DNA of 64,000 nucleotides, taken from contig JASLYQ010000014.1 of the NCBI GenBank assembly GCA_030739735.1, positions 1 to 64,000 of the forward strand, in the 5' to 3' direction. The notes beneath the pieces are model-generated. The model made no database searches. It had not been told where the DNA came from and saw nothing but the letters and a program-made list of their open reading frames with translations. Positions 18,192-26,577 of the stretch are shown one piece after another; position 1 is the first letter of the stretch; every line of letters begins with the position of its first letter. Position numbers and translations under genes: made by a program. The stretch is from Alphaproteobacteria bacterium (GTDB taxonomy: Bacteria > Pseudomonadota > Alphaproteobacteria > UBA7887).

Positions 18192-19157
18192 TCAGCCTGT
18201 CACGACGTTTTGCGGTTGCCCCTCGAGAAAGGCGATGACGTTGTCGACCGCGCCCTCGTTCAGAAGTTCCGTGGCTTCGGCCGTCCAATCGGCAGCGTGC
18301 GGCGTCAGCACCACCTGATCGCAGCTGAGGATCGGGGCATCGCCCGGCAAGGGCTCCTCGGGAAAGACATCGAGCCCCACCCCATTTAAGCGTCCCGCGG
18401 TTAGCGCCGCATGCAGGGCATCCATGTCCACTACATCGCCGCGGGCGCCGTTTAAAAGAATCGCCTCGTCCTTCATCTTTGCCAACGCCGCGGCATCGAT
18501 GAGATGATGGCTGTCGTCGGTGAGCTTAACGTGCAGGCTGATCACATCGGCGGTTGCCAGCAACTCGTCGAACCTCACATAGGTGACACCGAGCGCGGCG
18601 CTACGCTCTGCCGAGGGATGATAGCTCCATGCAATGACCCGCATGCCCAGCGCACTGGCGAGCCGCGCCATTTCTGCGCCGACCGCACCCGTGCCGATGA
18701 CGCCGAGCGTCTTGCCCTGCAAACCGACATTGAGCCTGCGGGTCCAGCGCCCGGCCTTGAGTTCGGCGGTTTGAAACGCGGCGCGCTTGGCGACAGCGAA
18801 CATCAGGCCGAACATGTGCTCAGCTACGGCTGGTGCCGTGCGGCCAGGCTGATTGGAGACGACCACGCCATGCTCCGTCGCGGCATCGAGATCGATCATG
18901 TCGGTGCCGATGGAGCAGGTGGTGATCATGCGCAGCTTTGGCAGCTTCTCAAGCTCCATCCGGCGCCAGGTAACGGCGCTGCGGGAGTTGATGATGACCT
19001 CGGCGTCCTGCGCGCGTGCCAGTTTTTCCTCGTGGCTGTTGGGCCGGTTCTCGTAAAGGGTCAACTCGCCGAGCGGTGCCAAGCGGTTGAGCGCGGCTGA
19101 GCCCACGATCTGCACAGGATCGTCTCCTGGTACGAGGATGGAGACACGGTTCGGCAA
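18192..19157 (-). CDS. D-isomer-specific 2-hydroxyacid dehydrogenase
   Basis: The 321-residue protein has the two-domain D-2-hydroxyacid dehydrogenase layout. It shows the NAD-binding loop LGVIGTGAVGAEMARLA near residue 145, the catalytic Arg region LNGARGDVVD, and DVFPEEPLP followed by VLTPHAA with the catalytic His. Such enzymes reduce 2-oxoacids or oxidise D-2-hydroxyacids with NAD(P). I place the start at a TTG (19157) with AAAGGA upstream, because the conserved N-terminus (NRVSILVPGDD) begins there and no ATG is suitable. The gene is divergent from pccB, and the 138 bases between them should hold both promoters. The substrate is unknown. Confidence 0.88.
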   Translation of the reverse strand: MPNRVSILVPGDDPVQIVGSAALNRLAPLGELTLYENRPNSHEEKLARAQDAEVIINSRSAVTWRRMELEKLPKLRMITTCSIGTDMIDLDAATEHGVVVSNQPGRTAPAVAEHMFGLMFAVAKRAAFQTAELKAGRWTRRLNVGLQGKTLGVIGTGAVGAEMARLASALGMRVIAWSYHPSAERSAALGVTYVRFDELLATADVISLHVKLTDDSHHLIDAAALAKMKDEAILLNGARGDVVDMDALHAALTAGRLNGVGLDVFPEEPLPGDAPILSCDQVVLTPHAADWTAEATELLNEGAVDNVIAFLEGQPQNVVTG

Positions 19158-19295
19158 TGGCAGGGTTCCTTTCGGCTGCGCTTCGCTCGTTCGCGATACC
19201 ATAGCGCATGGCCCTGCGCGCGTCGCGACTGGCAAAGCCGGCTCTCGGGTGATATTCGATAGGTGGCGGCAGTAAGCGGTGGGGTGCAGAAAACG

Positions 19296-20828
19296 ATGGA
19301 CGCGATTATCCGAGAGCTGGAGGAGCGCCGCGAGGCGGCACGGGTCGGGGGTGGTGAGCGTCGCATTGCCTCCCAGCATGATAAAGGCAAGCTGACAGCG
19401 CGTGAGCGCCTGGAGTTGTTGCTGGATCCGGGCTCGTTTGAGGAGTTCGACATGTTCGTCGAGCACCGCTGCGCCGATTTTGACATGGATAAGCAGCGCG
19501 TGCCTGGCGACGGTGTCGTTACCGGCCACGGCACCATAAATGGCCGCAAGCTGTTCGTCTTCAGCCAGGATTTCACGGTCTTCGGTGGCTCCCTGAGTGA
19601 GGCGCATGCGGAAAAAATCTGCAAGGTCATGGATCTGGCTATGAAGGTTGGCGCGCCGATGGTCGGTCTCAACGATTCTGGCGGCGCGCGCATCCAGGAA
19701 GGTGTGGCCTCTCTGGGCGGCTACGCCGAGGTCTTTCAGCGCAACGTGCTTGCTTCCGGCGTGGTGCCGCAGCTCAGCCTAGTCATGGGACCGTGCGCGG
19801 GCGGCGCGGTTTATTCGCCAGCCATGACCGACTTCATCTTCATGGTGAAGGACTCATCTTATTTGTTTGTTACGGGACCCGACGTGGTGAAGACTGTAAC
19901 CCACGAGACGGTCAGTGCGGAAGAACTCGGTGGCGCGGTAAGTCACACCACCAAGTCGGGCGTGGCGGATATCGCTTTCGAGAACGATGTCGAAGCGCTG
20001 GCGACCATGCGGCGCTTTTTTGACTTCCTGCCCCTCAACAATCGCGAGCCGGTGCCGGTACTGCCGACGACCGACGCCACGGATCGCGCCGAGCCATCCC
20101 TCAACACGCTTATCCCAGCCGATTCGCAAAAGCCTTATGATATGCACGAGCTGATCGAGAAGGTGGTTGACGAGGGCGACTTCTTCGAGTTGCAGCCGGC
20201 CTATGCCGCCAACATCATTATTGGCTTCGCGCGTATCGACGGGCATACGGTCGGTATGGTTGCCAATCAGCCGATGGTATTGGCAGGTTGCCTCGACATC
20301 AATTCGTCGCGCAAGGCCGGACGTTTTGTGCGCTTTTGCGATTGCTTTAACATTCCCATCGTAACCTTTGTCGACGTGCCGGGCTTTCTGCCGGGCACCG
20401 ACCAGGAACATGGCGGTATCATCAGCCACGGCGCCAAGCTGCTCTTCGCCTATGCCGAGGCGACTGTGCCAAAGGTCACGGTAATCACGCGCAAGGCTTA
20501 TGGCGGCGCCTATGACGTGATGAGCTCTAAGCATTTGCGCGGCGACGTTAACTATGCTTGGCCGGCAGCGGAGATCGCGGTCATGGGGCCGAAAGGCGCG
20601 GTCGAAATCATCTTCCGAGGCTCGCTCGACGATCCGGCCGAGGTGGAGCGCCGCACCGAGGAATACCGCGAAAAGTTTGCCAATCCCTTTATTGCCGCCA
20701 GCCGCGGCTATATCGACGACGTGATCTTGCCGCAAAACACGCGCTGCCGCTTGGCTGGAGCTCTGGCGCTGCTGCGCTCCAAGCAGCTCGAGAATCCCTG
20801 GAAAAAGCACGACAACATCCCGCTCTAG
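19296..20828 (+). CDS. pccB: propionyl-CoA carboxylase beta subunit (carboxyltransferase)
   Basis: The 510-residue protein is the carboxyltransferase subunit of a biotin-dependent acyl-CoA carboxylase, most like propionyl-CoA carboxylase. N-terminal crotonase half: [19 protein letters not shown] and [20 protein letters not shown]-terminal half: [22 protein letters not shown] and [15 protein letters not shown]. The length equals known PccB. The start at 19296 was chosen on length; in-frame GTG codons lie upstream at 19284 and 19263. It precedes the alpha subunit by 28 bases, so the pair forms an operon. It would carry propionyl-CoA from odd-chain, branched or ring-derived acids toward methylmalonyl-CoA. 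Confidence 0.94.
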   Translation: MDAIIRELEERREAARVGGGERRIASQHDKGKLTARERLELLLDPGSFEEFDMFVEHRCADFDMDKQRVPGDGVVTGHGTINGRKLFVFSQDFTVFGGSLSEAHAEKICKVMDLAMKVGAPMVGLNDSGGARIQEGVASLGGYAEVFQRNVLASGVVPQLSLVMGPCAGGAVYSPAMTDFIFMVKDSSYLFVTGPDVVKTVTHETVSAEELGGAVSHTTKSGVADIAFENDVEALATMRRFFDFLPLNNREPVPVLPTTDATDRAEPSLNTLIPADSQKPYDMHELIEKVVDEGDFFELQPAYAANIIIGFARIDGHTVGMVANQPMVLAGCLDINSSRKAGRFVRFCDCFNIPIVTFVDVPGFLPGTDQEHGGIISHGAKLLFAYAEATVPKVTVITRKAYGGAYDVMSSKHLRGDVNYAWPAAEIAVMGPKGAVEIIFRGSLDDPAEVERRTEEYREKFANPFIAASRGYIDDVILPQNTRCRLAGALALLRSKQLENPWKKHDNIPL

Positions 20829-20856
20829 GCAGAGCTAACACTGATAAGAGATAGGT

Positions 20857-22836
20857 TTGTTCGACAAGATCCTGATCGCGAACCGCGGCGAGATTGCCTG
20901 CCGCGTCATGCGCACGGCGCGCCGCATGGGTATAGCAACCGTGGCCGTCTATTCCGAGGCCGATGCCGGCTCCCGTCATGTCGAGATGGCGGACGAATCC
21001 GTTCTCATCGGCCCGGCACCATCGGCGCAAAGCTATCTGCTTGCTGAGCGTATCCTTGCCGCGGTTAAAGACACAGGTGCGCAGGCGGTACATCCCGGCT
21101 TCGGCTTTCTCTCGGAAAACGCGGACTTCGCGCGCGCTTTGGAGGCGGAAGGTATCGTCTTCATCGGCCCGGGGCCCGACGCCATCTCTGCCATGGGCGA
21201 CAAGATAGAATCCAAGAAACTTGCGGCCGAGGCTGGGGTGAGCACTATTCCGGGCCACGACCAGGCTATTGTCGATGTTGATGCCGGTGTAGCGATCGCG
21301 ACCAAGATTGGCTATCCGGTGATGGTTAAGGCGTCGGCAGGCGGTGGCGGCAAGGGCATGCGCGTGGTTGACCGAGCTGAGGATCTGGCGGAGGCCTTCT
21401 CTAGCGCCCAGAACGAGGGGCGTAACTCCTTCGGCGACGATCGCATGCTGATCGAAAAGTTCATCACCTCGCCGCGCCATATCGAGATCCAGCTCATGGC
21501 CGATGCGCACGGTAATGCGGTTTATCTGAACGAGCGCGAGTGCTCCATCCAGCGTCGTCACCAGAAAGTGATCGAGGAGGCGCCGTCGCCCTTCGTCGAT
21601 GCCGGTATGCGCCGTGCCATGGGGGAGCAAGCAGTGGCGCTCGCCAAGGCGGTTGGATACCGCTCGGCCGGCACTGTTGAGTTTGTCACGGGCGCCGACA
21701 AGAACTTTTATTTTCTCGAGATGAACACGCGATTGCAGGTTGAGCATCCGGTGACCGAGATGATCACTGGGCTCGATCTCGTCGAGATGATGATCCGCGT
21801 CGCCGCCGGCGAGCCTCTTGGTATCACCCAGGACGATGTGGCGCTCGACGGCTGGGCGGTCGAATCCCGGATCTATGCCGAGGATCCGGCGCGCGGCTTC
21901 CTACCCTCAATCGGTCGTCTGGTGCACTTTCTCACGCCAGAGGAAACAAATAGCGTGCGCATCGACACCGGCGTCGGTGAGGGTGACGAAATCAGCATGC
22001 ATTATGATCCAATGATCGCAAAGTTAGTCACTTACGGTCCTGATAGAGCCGCGGCGATCGCTCGTATGGGCGAGGCACTCGATGGTTTTCTGATCGGTGG
22101 TATCAACACCAACGTGCCGTTTCTTGCCTCGATCTGCCGAAACGACTGCTTCGGTAAGGGAACGTTGACTACCAACTTCATTGCTGAGGAATATGGCGGC
22201 GTCTACGCGGCGGACACGCCCGATGACACGGTGGCGGAGGTTCTGGCGGGCGTCGCGGCACTAATCGAAGGCCGTGTCGCAGCACGTGCGGCGGCGCTGG
22301 GTGGTGAGCCCGATGGCACACGCCAGGATCTGACGATCAGCGTCGGCGAGAGCGAGTGGCAGGTTGGTGTGACCTTAGTCGAGAGTGGCTGCGACGTGAA
22401 GATCGACAGCAAGACGCTGGCGGTGCGCGACGATGGCTGGCGCCCCGGAGACAGTGTCTTCCGGGGCCGTATTGGCGAGCGTGACGTGGTGGTGCAGGTC
22501 GCCCGTGGTGCCCGCGAGGCCTGGCGCCTGGTGCATGGTGGGGCTGCAGTCGACGTTCTGGTGCGCTCGGCCCGCGCCGCCACCATGGCCGCGCGCATGC
22601 CCAAGAAGGAACCACCCGACCTAAGTAAATTTCTACTCTCGCCCATGCCCGGCCTCGTGGTCTCGGTCGCCGTGACGGCCGGCGACATGGTCAAGGCCGG
22701 TGAACCCCTCTGCGTGGTCGATGCCATGAAGATGGAGAACGTGCTCCGCGCCGAACGCGAGGTAACGGTGGCCGAAGTTAAGGCGTCGACGGGCGACAGC
22801 CTAGAGGTTGACCAGGTCATAATGATATTCGAATAA
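20857..22836 (+). CDS. pccA: propionyl-CoA carboxylase alpha subunit (biotin carboxylase plus biotin carrier)
   Basis: The 659-residue protein combines a biotin carboxylase with a C-terminal biotinyl domain. The biotin carboxylase part shows FDKILIANRGEIACRV, the Gly-rich ATP loop KASAGGGGKGMRVV, NERECSIQRRHQKVIEEAPS and EMNTRLQVEHPVTE. A middle region of about 130 residues fits the PCC subunit-binding segment, and the biotin attachment site is Lys625 in VVDAMKMEN. Translation appears to start at TTG (20857), directly at the conserved N-terminus; AGATAGG lies just upstream but is close. It follows pccB in the same operon. No methylmalonyl-CoA epimerase or mutase gene is seen in the window. 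Confidence 0.94.
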   Translation: MFDKILIANRGEIACRVMRTARRMGIATVAVYSEADAGSRHVEMADESVLIGPAPSAQSYLLAERILAAVKDTGAQAVHPGFGFLSENADFARALEAEGIVFIGPGPDAISAMGDKIESKKLAAEAGVSTIPGHDQAIVDVDAGVAIATKIGYPVMVKASAGGGGKGMRVVDRAEDLAEAFSSAQNEGRNSFGDDRMLIEKFITSPRHIEIQLMADAHGNAVYLNERECSIQRRHQKVIEEAPSPFVDAGMRRAMGEQAVALAKAVGYRSAGTVEFVTGADKNFYFLEMNTRLQVEHPVTEMITGLDLVEMMIRVAAGEPLGITQDDVALDGWAVESRIYAEDPARGFLPSIGRLVHFLTPEETNSVRIDTGVGEGDEISMHYDPMIAKLVTYGPDRAAAIARMGEALDGFLIGGINTNVPFLASICRNDCFGKGTLTTNFIAEEYGGVYAADTPDDTVAEVLAGVAALIEGRVAARAAALGGEPDGTRQDLTISVGESEWQVGVTLVESGCDVKIDSKTLAVRDDGWRPGDSVFRGRIGERDVVVQVARGAREAWRLVHGGAAVDVLVRSARAATMAARMPKKEPPDLSKFLLSPMPGLVVSVAVTAGDMVKAGEPLCVVDAMKMENVLRAEREVTVAEVKASTGDSLEVDQVIMIFE

Positions 22837-23193
22837 AGTTGTTTCGGTAATAAAATTGTCTCTATCACCAGGTGGGATGAGAGAGGGTAGGGAAGTTCGG
22901 ATGTGATTCGTCTGTGGGGGTTATTTGCTGTTTGGAGAACACGTAAGAGAAAGTAGCGTACCACTTGGTACGCTGCCCATCGTCCGGATCTTAGAGAGGA
23001 TTTGGCTACCACTCGATGGTTCGCGCTGGCCATGGAGAGAGTGTAGAACAGCACGACGGTCGCTGCCAGAAAGAGCCCGCTCTAAGCGACGCCGACCTTG
23101 CGCCGGCTTCAGTTCGCGGCGGTGAGTGGCCAGAGGTGATGCCGAGAACCGCCAGAATCCATAAGTTTTCGTCGGTGAAGATGCCGGTATTGC
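22837..23193. other. 357-base intergenic gap with an 8-bp hairpin
   Basis: This gap separates the convergent pccA and the catabolic operon. The only clear structure is the hairpin AGCGTACC-ACTT-GGTACGCT at 22955-22974, which has no T-run after it. On the minus strand around 23055-23180 short hydrophobic translations (ENLWILAVLGIT, FLAATVVLFYTLSMA) appear in different frames. They could be the remains of a small membrane protein gene, but I cannot support a call. Confidence 0.4.
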
Positions 23194-23829
23194 TTATCGC
23201 GCCGTCTCCTCCCGAGCCTTGGCCACGATCGCGCGACGGGCGGGTGCGTAGGCGGCTGTGCCAGTGATTTCGAACAAGGCGGCGCAGACATCATGATGAT
23301 ATGCGAGGCCACCGCGGGCGACCCGCTCAATGGGGCCGTCCCGGTAGCCAAGGCCGAGTCGGCAGGTCAGGTCCATATCGGCGGCACTGGCCAGGCCTTC
23401 ATCCAGAAGCCGCAAGGCATCGTTGTATTTGGGCCGCACCAGGCGGTCTATGATGCGTCCCGCGTGGTCCGCACAGACGGCGACCGTGAGGCCTGCCCCC
23501 TCGAACACTGCGCGCGCTGCAGCGACGGCGCTTTCAGGCGTGTTCGGCTGGCGCACCAGTTCGATAAGCGGGGACGGCGGGTCGTTGCCGTTGCGGTAGC
23601 GCTCGAACCCCAGCACGTTGGAGCCTTCCTCGCCCTCAGCCTCACCCGTGTGAACGCCGAGACATTCCGTGCCCAGCTCGACCAGGATCGCCGCCTTGCT
23701 CTCGTCTAACACGTGTGGCGCGCCAAGGTAGATCGCCACCTCACCTTCGTCTCTGTTGCCGTGGAGAAAGGGATCGTCCGTGGGGAAGGAGCGGGATTTT
23801 CCTTGTTGAATGAGTGTATAGCGCATCAT
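23194..23829 (-). CDS. 3-hydroxyacyl-CoA dehydrogenase C-terminal-domain protein without a nucleotide-binding loop
   Basis: The 211-residue protein carries the helical 3-hydroxyacyl-CoA dehydrogenase C-terminal domain in its second half (GRIIDRLVRPKYNDALRLLDE, CRLGLGYRDGPIERVARGGL). The first half (EVAIYLGAPHVLD, AAILVELGTECLGVHTGEA, PLIELVRQP) resembles a degenerate dehydrogenase domain and lacks the GxGxxG loop. It may act as a partner or second half of the dehydrogenase encoded just upstream, as in two-module enzymes such as PaaH relatives, but that is inference. The start ATG overlaps the upstream stop (TAATG). It is the last gene of the six-gene operon. Confidence 0.72.
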   Translation of the reverse strand: MMRYTLIQQGKSRSFPTDDPFLHGNRDEGEVAIYLGAPHVLDESKAAILVELGTECLGVHTGEAEGEEGSNVLGFERYRNGNDPPSPLIELVRQPNTPESAVAAARAVFEGAGLTVAVCADHAGRIIDRLVRPKYNDALRLLDEGLASAADMDLTCRLGLGYRDGPIERVARGGLAYHHDVCAALFEITGTAAYAPARRAIVAKAREETAR

Positions 23830-24710
23830 TAGGCTCCAAACATAGCGCCGCCATCGTAGTCATAGAAGCCGCGTCCTGTCTTGCGCCCGAGATGGCCGGC
23901 GGCGACCATGCGCCGCAGCAGTGGCGGCGTGGCGGCACGTGGGTCTTGCGTGATGGGGTGAAAGGCCTTGCAAAGGCGTATCTGGGTGTCGAGCCCGATC
24001 AGATCTAATAGCTCGCAGGGTCCCATGCGGTAGCCGAGCGCGGTCTTGATGGCCGTATCGATATCGGCCGGGCTTGCCACGCCCGCCTCGACCGCGCGGA
24101 TAACGTCGTTGTTGAACGGCACTAGCAGCGCGTTGAGGATAAAGCCCGGTTTATCCTGGGTACGGACGGGTGTTTGACCGCAGACCTCGGTCCAGGCCCA
24201 GGCGGCGGCAAAGGTCTCATCGGAGGTGTTGAGCCCAGGCGATATCTCGATCAACTTCATCAGCTGTGCTGGTAGGCAAAAATGCATGCCCACTACCTTA
24301 TCCTGGCGTTCGCAGCCCGAAGCGATCTCGCTGATCGACAAGGTCGAGGTGTTGGACGCGAAGATGGTGTGAGGCGGGCAAATACCATCGAGTGTGCCCA
24401 AAAGCTCGCATTTGACGGCGAGGTCCTCGAACACTGCCTCGATCACGAGATCGCAGTCGGCGAAGGCGTCGAGATCGGTGCTGCGGCGATAGCCAGCAAG
24501 CGCCATCTCGGCCTGTTCCGCGGAAAGCTTGCCGCGCGCCACCGATTTCTCGAAGAAGCCTTGCGTCTGGGCATAGGCGCCGTCGAGCGCGTCCGCGTTG
24601 CGGTCGTAGCCCACGGTCGTAAAGCCCGCGCGCGTGGCGACGATGGCGATGCCGGCGCCCATGGTACCGCCGGCGCCGACTACCCCGACGGTCTTGATCG
24701 TCTCGCTCAT
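23829..24710 (-). CDS. 3-hydroxybutyryl-CoA dehydrogenase-type 3-hydroxyacyl-CoA dehydrogenase
   Basis: The 293-residue enzyme oxidises a 3-hydroxyacyl-CoA with NAD. It shows the NAD loop VGVVGAGGTMGAGIA at the N-terminus, EAVFEDLAVKCELL, the SNTSTLSISEIA segment, the catalytic His in VGMHFCLPAQLMKLIEI, and the C-terminal KPGFILNALLVPFNNDVIR and GCELLDLIG-like GPCELLDLIGLDTQ. Normally the His motif is HFFNPxxxMxLVE; here it reads HFCLPAQLMKLIE. The ATG overlaps the upstream acyl-CoA dehydrogenase stop (ATGA at 24707-24710). In this operon it would act after dehydrogenation and hydration in a beta-oxidation round. Confidence 0.88.
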   Translation of the reverse strand: MSETIKTVGVVGAGGTMGAGIAIVATRAGFTTVGYDRNADALDGAYAQTQGFFEKSVARGKLSAEQAEMALAGYRRSTDLDAFADCDLVIEAVFEDLAVKCELLGTLDGICPPHTIFASNTSTLSISEIASGCERQDKVVGMHFCLPAQLMKLIEISPGLNTSDETFAAAWAWTEVCGQTPVRTQDKPGFILNALLVPFNNDVIRAVEAGVASPADIDTAIKTALGYRMGPCELLDLIGLDTQIRLCKAFHPITQDPRAATPPLLRRMVAAGHLGRKTGRGFYDYDGGAMFGA

Positions 24711-25873
24711 TGACGGAAGCTCCGGCCTATGAGTTGGCGATGGATTTGGTTGGTACCCTCCCAAATCTGAGTGATCTTGGCATCGCGCATCAGGCGCTCG
24801 CAACGGGTGCCGCGAATATAGCCGCTGCCACCATGCATCTGCACAGCTTCCGTGGCCATGCGCATGGCGAGATCACTGGCGCGCAGCTTGGCGAGTGAGG
24901 CCTCGACGCCGATTTCATCCGTGCCGGCGTCGACCAGTGCAGCGACATGGTCAAGCCATATCTCGCACAACGCTAGTTCACCCGCGAGGTCGGCGAGAAG
25001 GAACTGGTTGCCCTGAAACTCGACGATATGCTGGCCGCCCGCCTTGCGCTGATTCATGTAGTCGACCATGTCCTTGAACGCCGCGTCGGCGATACCGAGG
25101 GCATGTGCGGCGATGCTGGGACGCGACTTGTTGAGTGAGGCAAGCAGTATGTTGAGCCCGTCTCCCGGCTCTCCGAGCAGATTGGTGCGCGGCACGCGGC
25201 AGTCGTCGAAGGCGAGCGAGACCGTTGATGATGCGTGCAGACCCATCTTTTCTTCGTGCCCGGTGACCGAGAAGCCCGGTGCGCCCTTCTCGACGATCAG
25301 GGCAGAGATGGCGGCGCGGTCGCCGTCGATCTCCGACCACTTGCCGAACAGCAACAACAGATCGGCCATATCGCCGCTAGTGATGAAATGTTTGGCGCCG
25401 TTGATGACGATTTCGTCGCCGTTGGGGGTGAAGCGGGTGGTCATGGCCACGGCATCCGAGCCCGCTTGCGGCTCGGTGATTACCAGGGCGCCGAGGCCGC
25501 CCGCAGCGATGCGCGGCAAGAGACGCCGCTTCTGCGCTTCGCTGCCGAATTCCACGAGCGGGCCGAGGCCGTGAAAATTAGTGGCATAGGTGATGCCCGT
25601 TGACGCGCAGGCTTCCGAGATGGTGCGCACGCAGGCGAGATACAAACGATAGGAGATTGGGTTGCCGCCGTACGCTTCGGGCACGAAGAGGCCGTTGAGG
25701 CCGAGGTCGGTGATGGCGGCGATATTGTCGGCGGGGAAATCGCCGGAGCGGTCGTAAGTGTCGGCACCCGGCGCGATCACTTCGTCCGCCAAGCGGCGCA
25801 CGCTGTCGAGCACCAGGCGCTCGTCATCGGTCCACGCCCGGCGCGTCTCGATACGCTCGAACAGCGGGGTCAA
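24707..25873 (-). CDS. acyl-CoA dehydrogenase
   Basis: The 388-residue flavoprotein introduces the 2,3-double bond into an acyl-CoA and passes electrons to ETF. Signature segments are ALVITEPQAGSDAVAMTTRF, GAKHFITSGDMADLLLLF, QFLLADLAGELAL and AVQMHGGSGYIRGTRCERLMRDAKITQIWEGTNQI (split here only for reading). The Glu of IWEGTNQI is at the usual catalytic-base position of short-chain and medium-chain enzymes. Translation begins at TTG (25873), overlapping the SDR stop as TTGA. The operon context suggests an alicyclic or branched acyl-CoA substrate, though the sequence alone does not tell. Confidence 0.9.
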   Translation of the reverse strand: MTPLFERIETRRAWTDDERLVLDSVRRLADEVIAPGADTYDRSGDFPADNIAAITDLGLNGLFVPEAYGGNPISYRLYLACVRTISEACASTGITYATNFHGLGPLVEFGSEAQKRRLLPRIAAGGLGALVITEPQAGSDAVAMTTRFTPNGDEIVINGAKHFITSGDMADLLLLFGKWSEIDGDRAAISALIVEKGAPGFSVTGHEEKMGLHASSTVSLAFDDCRVPRTNLLGEPGDGLNILLASLNKSRPSIAAHALGIADAAFKDMVDYMNQRKAGGQHIVEFQGNQFLLADLAGELALCEIWLDHVAALVDAGTDEIGVEASLAKLRASDLAMRMATEAVQMHGGSGYIRGTRCERLMRDAKITQIWEGTNQIHRQLIGRSFRQ

Positions 25874-26577
25874 TGGTTCATGCCCTGGCCGCCATCGAGA
25901 TAGACGGTCTCGCCGGTGAGGAACGGCAGATCCTCACAGATCAGCGCGGTGACCAGTTTGGCTACATCCTCGGCCTTGCCCACCTCGCCGCCGGGAATGC
26001 GCTGGGCTAGCCATTGGCGGATGCGATCGTCTGCCAGAAATTGTCTGTTGAGGTCGGTCTCGATATATCCCGGTGCCACGTTGAGCACGGTGATGCCATC
26101 CTTGGCCCATTCCACGGCCAGGCAGCGGGTCAGTGCGCCAACGGCAGCCTTGGAGGCGCAATAGGCTGCATGAGCGACGACACCCAGCTTGTCGAAGAAC
26201 GAGCCCATGTTGACGATGCACCCGCCGCCCCTGCTGCGCATATGGGGGTAGACTTCGCGGCTCGCGACCATCACGCCGGTCACGTTGACGCGCATGAGCG
26301 CTTCGAAATCCGCTCCGGCCACGCTGGCACTCGGCTGGCTTTCGTAGACGCCCGCATTGTTGACAAGGGCTGCGATGGGGCCCTGTGTGGCAATCTCGGC
26401 GATAGCGTCCTTGATCGCCTCTTCCTCGGCCATGTCGCAGACCATGGCGCGGCCGGCCGGCACGGTGCCGGCGCGCGACAGGCCAACTACATCGACGCCG
26501 CGCGCTGTGAGCGCCGCAGCTGTCGCAGCGCCGATACCGCGGCTCGCACCGGTGACGATCACGGCGCCGTCAGGCAT
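25870..26577 (-). CDS. classical short-chain dehydrogenase/reductase (SDR)
   Basis: The 235-residue SDR has VIVTGASRGIGAATA at the N-terminus, VCDMAEE, ALVNNAGVYES, the catalytic Ser in CIVNMGSFFDK, Tyr and Lys in AYCASKAAVGAL, and a C-terminal YLDGGQGM. ATG 26577 overlaps the end of the CoA ligase gene by 8 bases (ATGCCTGA); the longer frame would overlap more. By position it could be the 2-hydroxycyclohexanecarboxyl-CoA dehydrogenase (BadH role) that makes the substrate of a BadI-like ring hydrolase, but SDR specificity cannot be read from these motifs. Confidence 0.87.
   Translation of the reverse strand: MPDGAVIVTGASRGIGAATAAALTARGVDVVGLSRAGTVPAGRAMVCDMAEEEAIKDAIAEIATQGPIAALVNNAGVYESQPSASVAGADFEALMRVNVTGVMVASREVYPHMRSRGGGCIVNMGSFFDKLGVVAHAAYCASKAAVGALTRCLAVEWAKDGITVLNVAPGYIETDLNRQFLADDRIRQWLAQRIPGGEVGKAEDVAKLVTALICEDLPFLTGETVYLDGGQGMNH

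Noticed and set aside
20689-21747. 352-residue minus-strand frame opposite pccA
   Set aside because: It lies fully antisense to pccB/pccA, whose motifs are certain. Long antisense frames are common in GC-rich coding DNA.
22955-22974. Hairpin AGCGTACC-ACTT-GGTACGCT as a terminator for pccA
   Set aside because: There is no following T-run and it lies about 120 bases past the stop, so it is recorded only as a hairpin.
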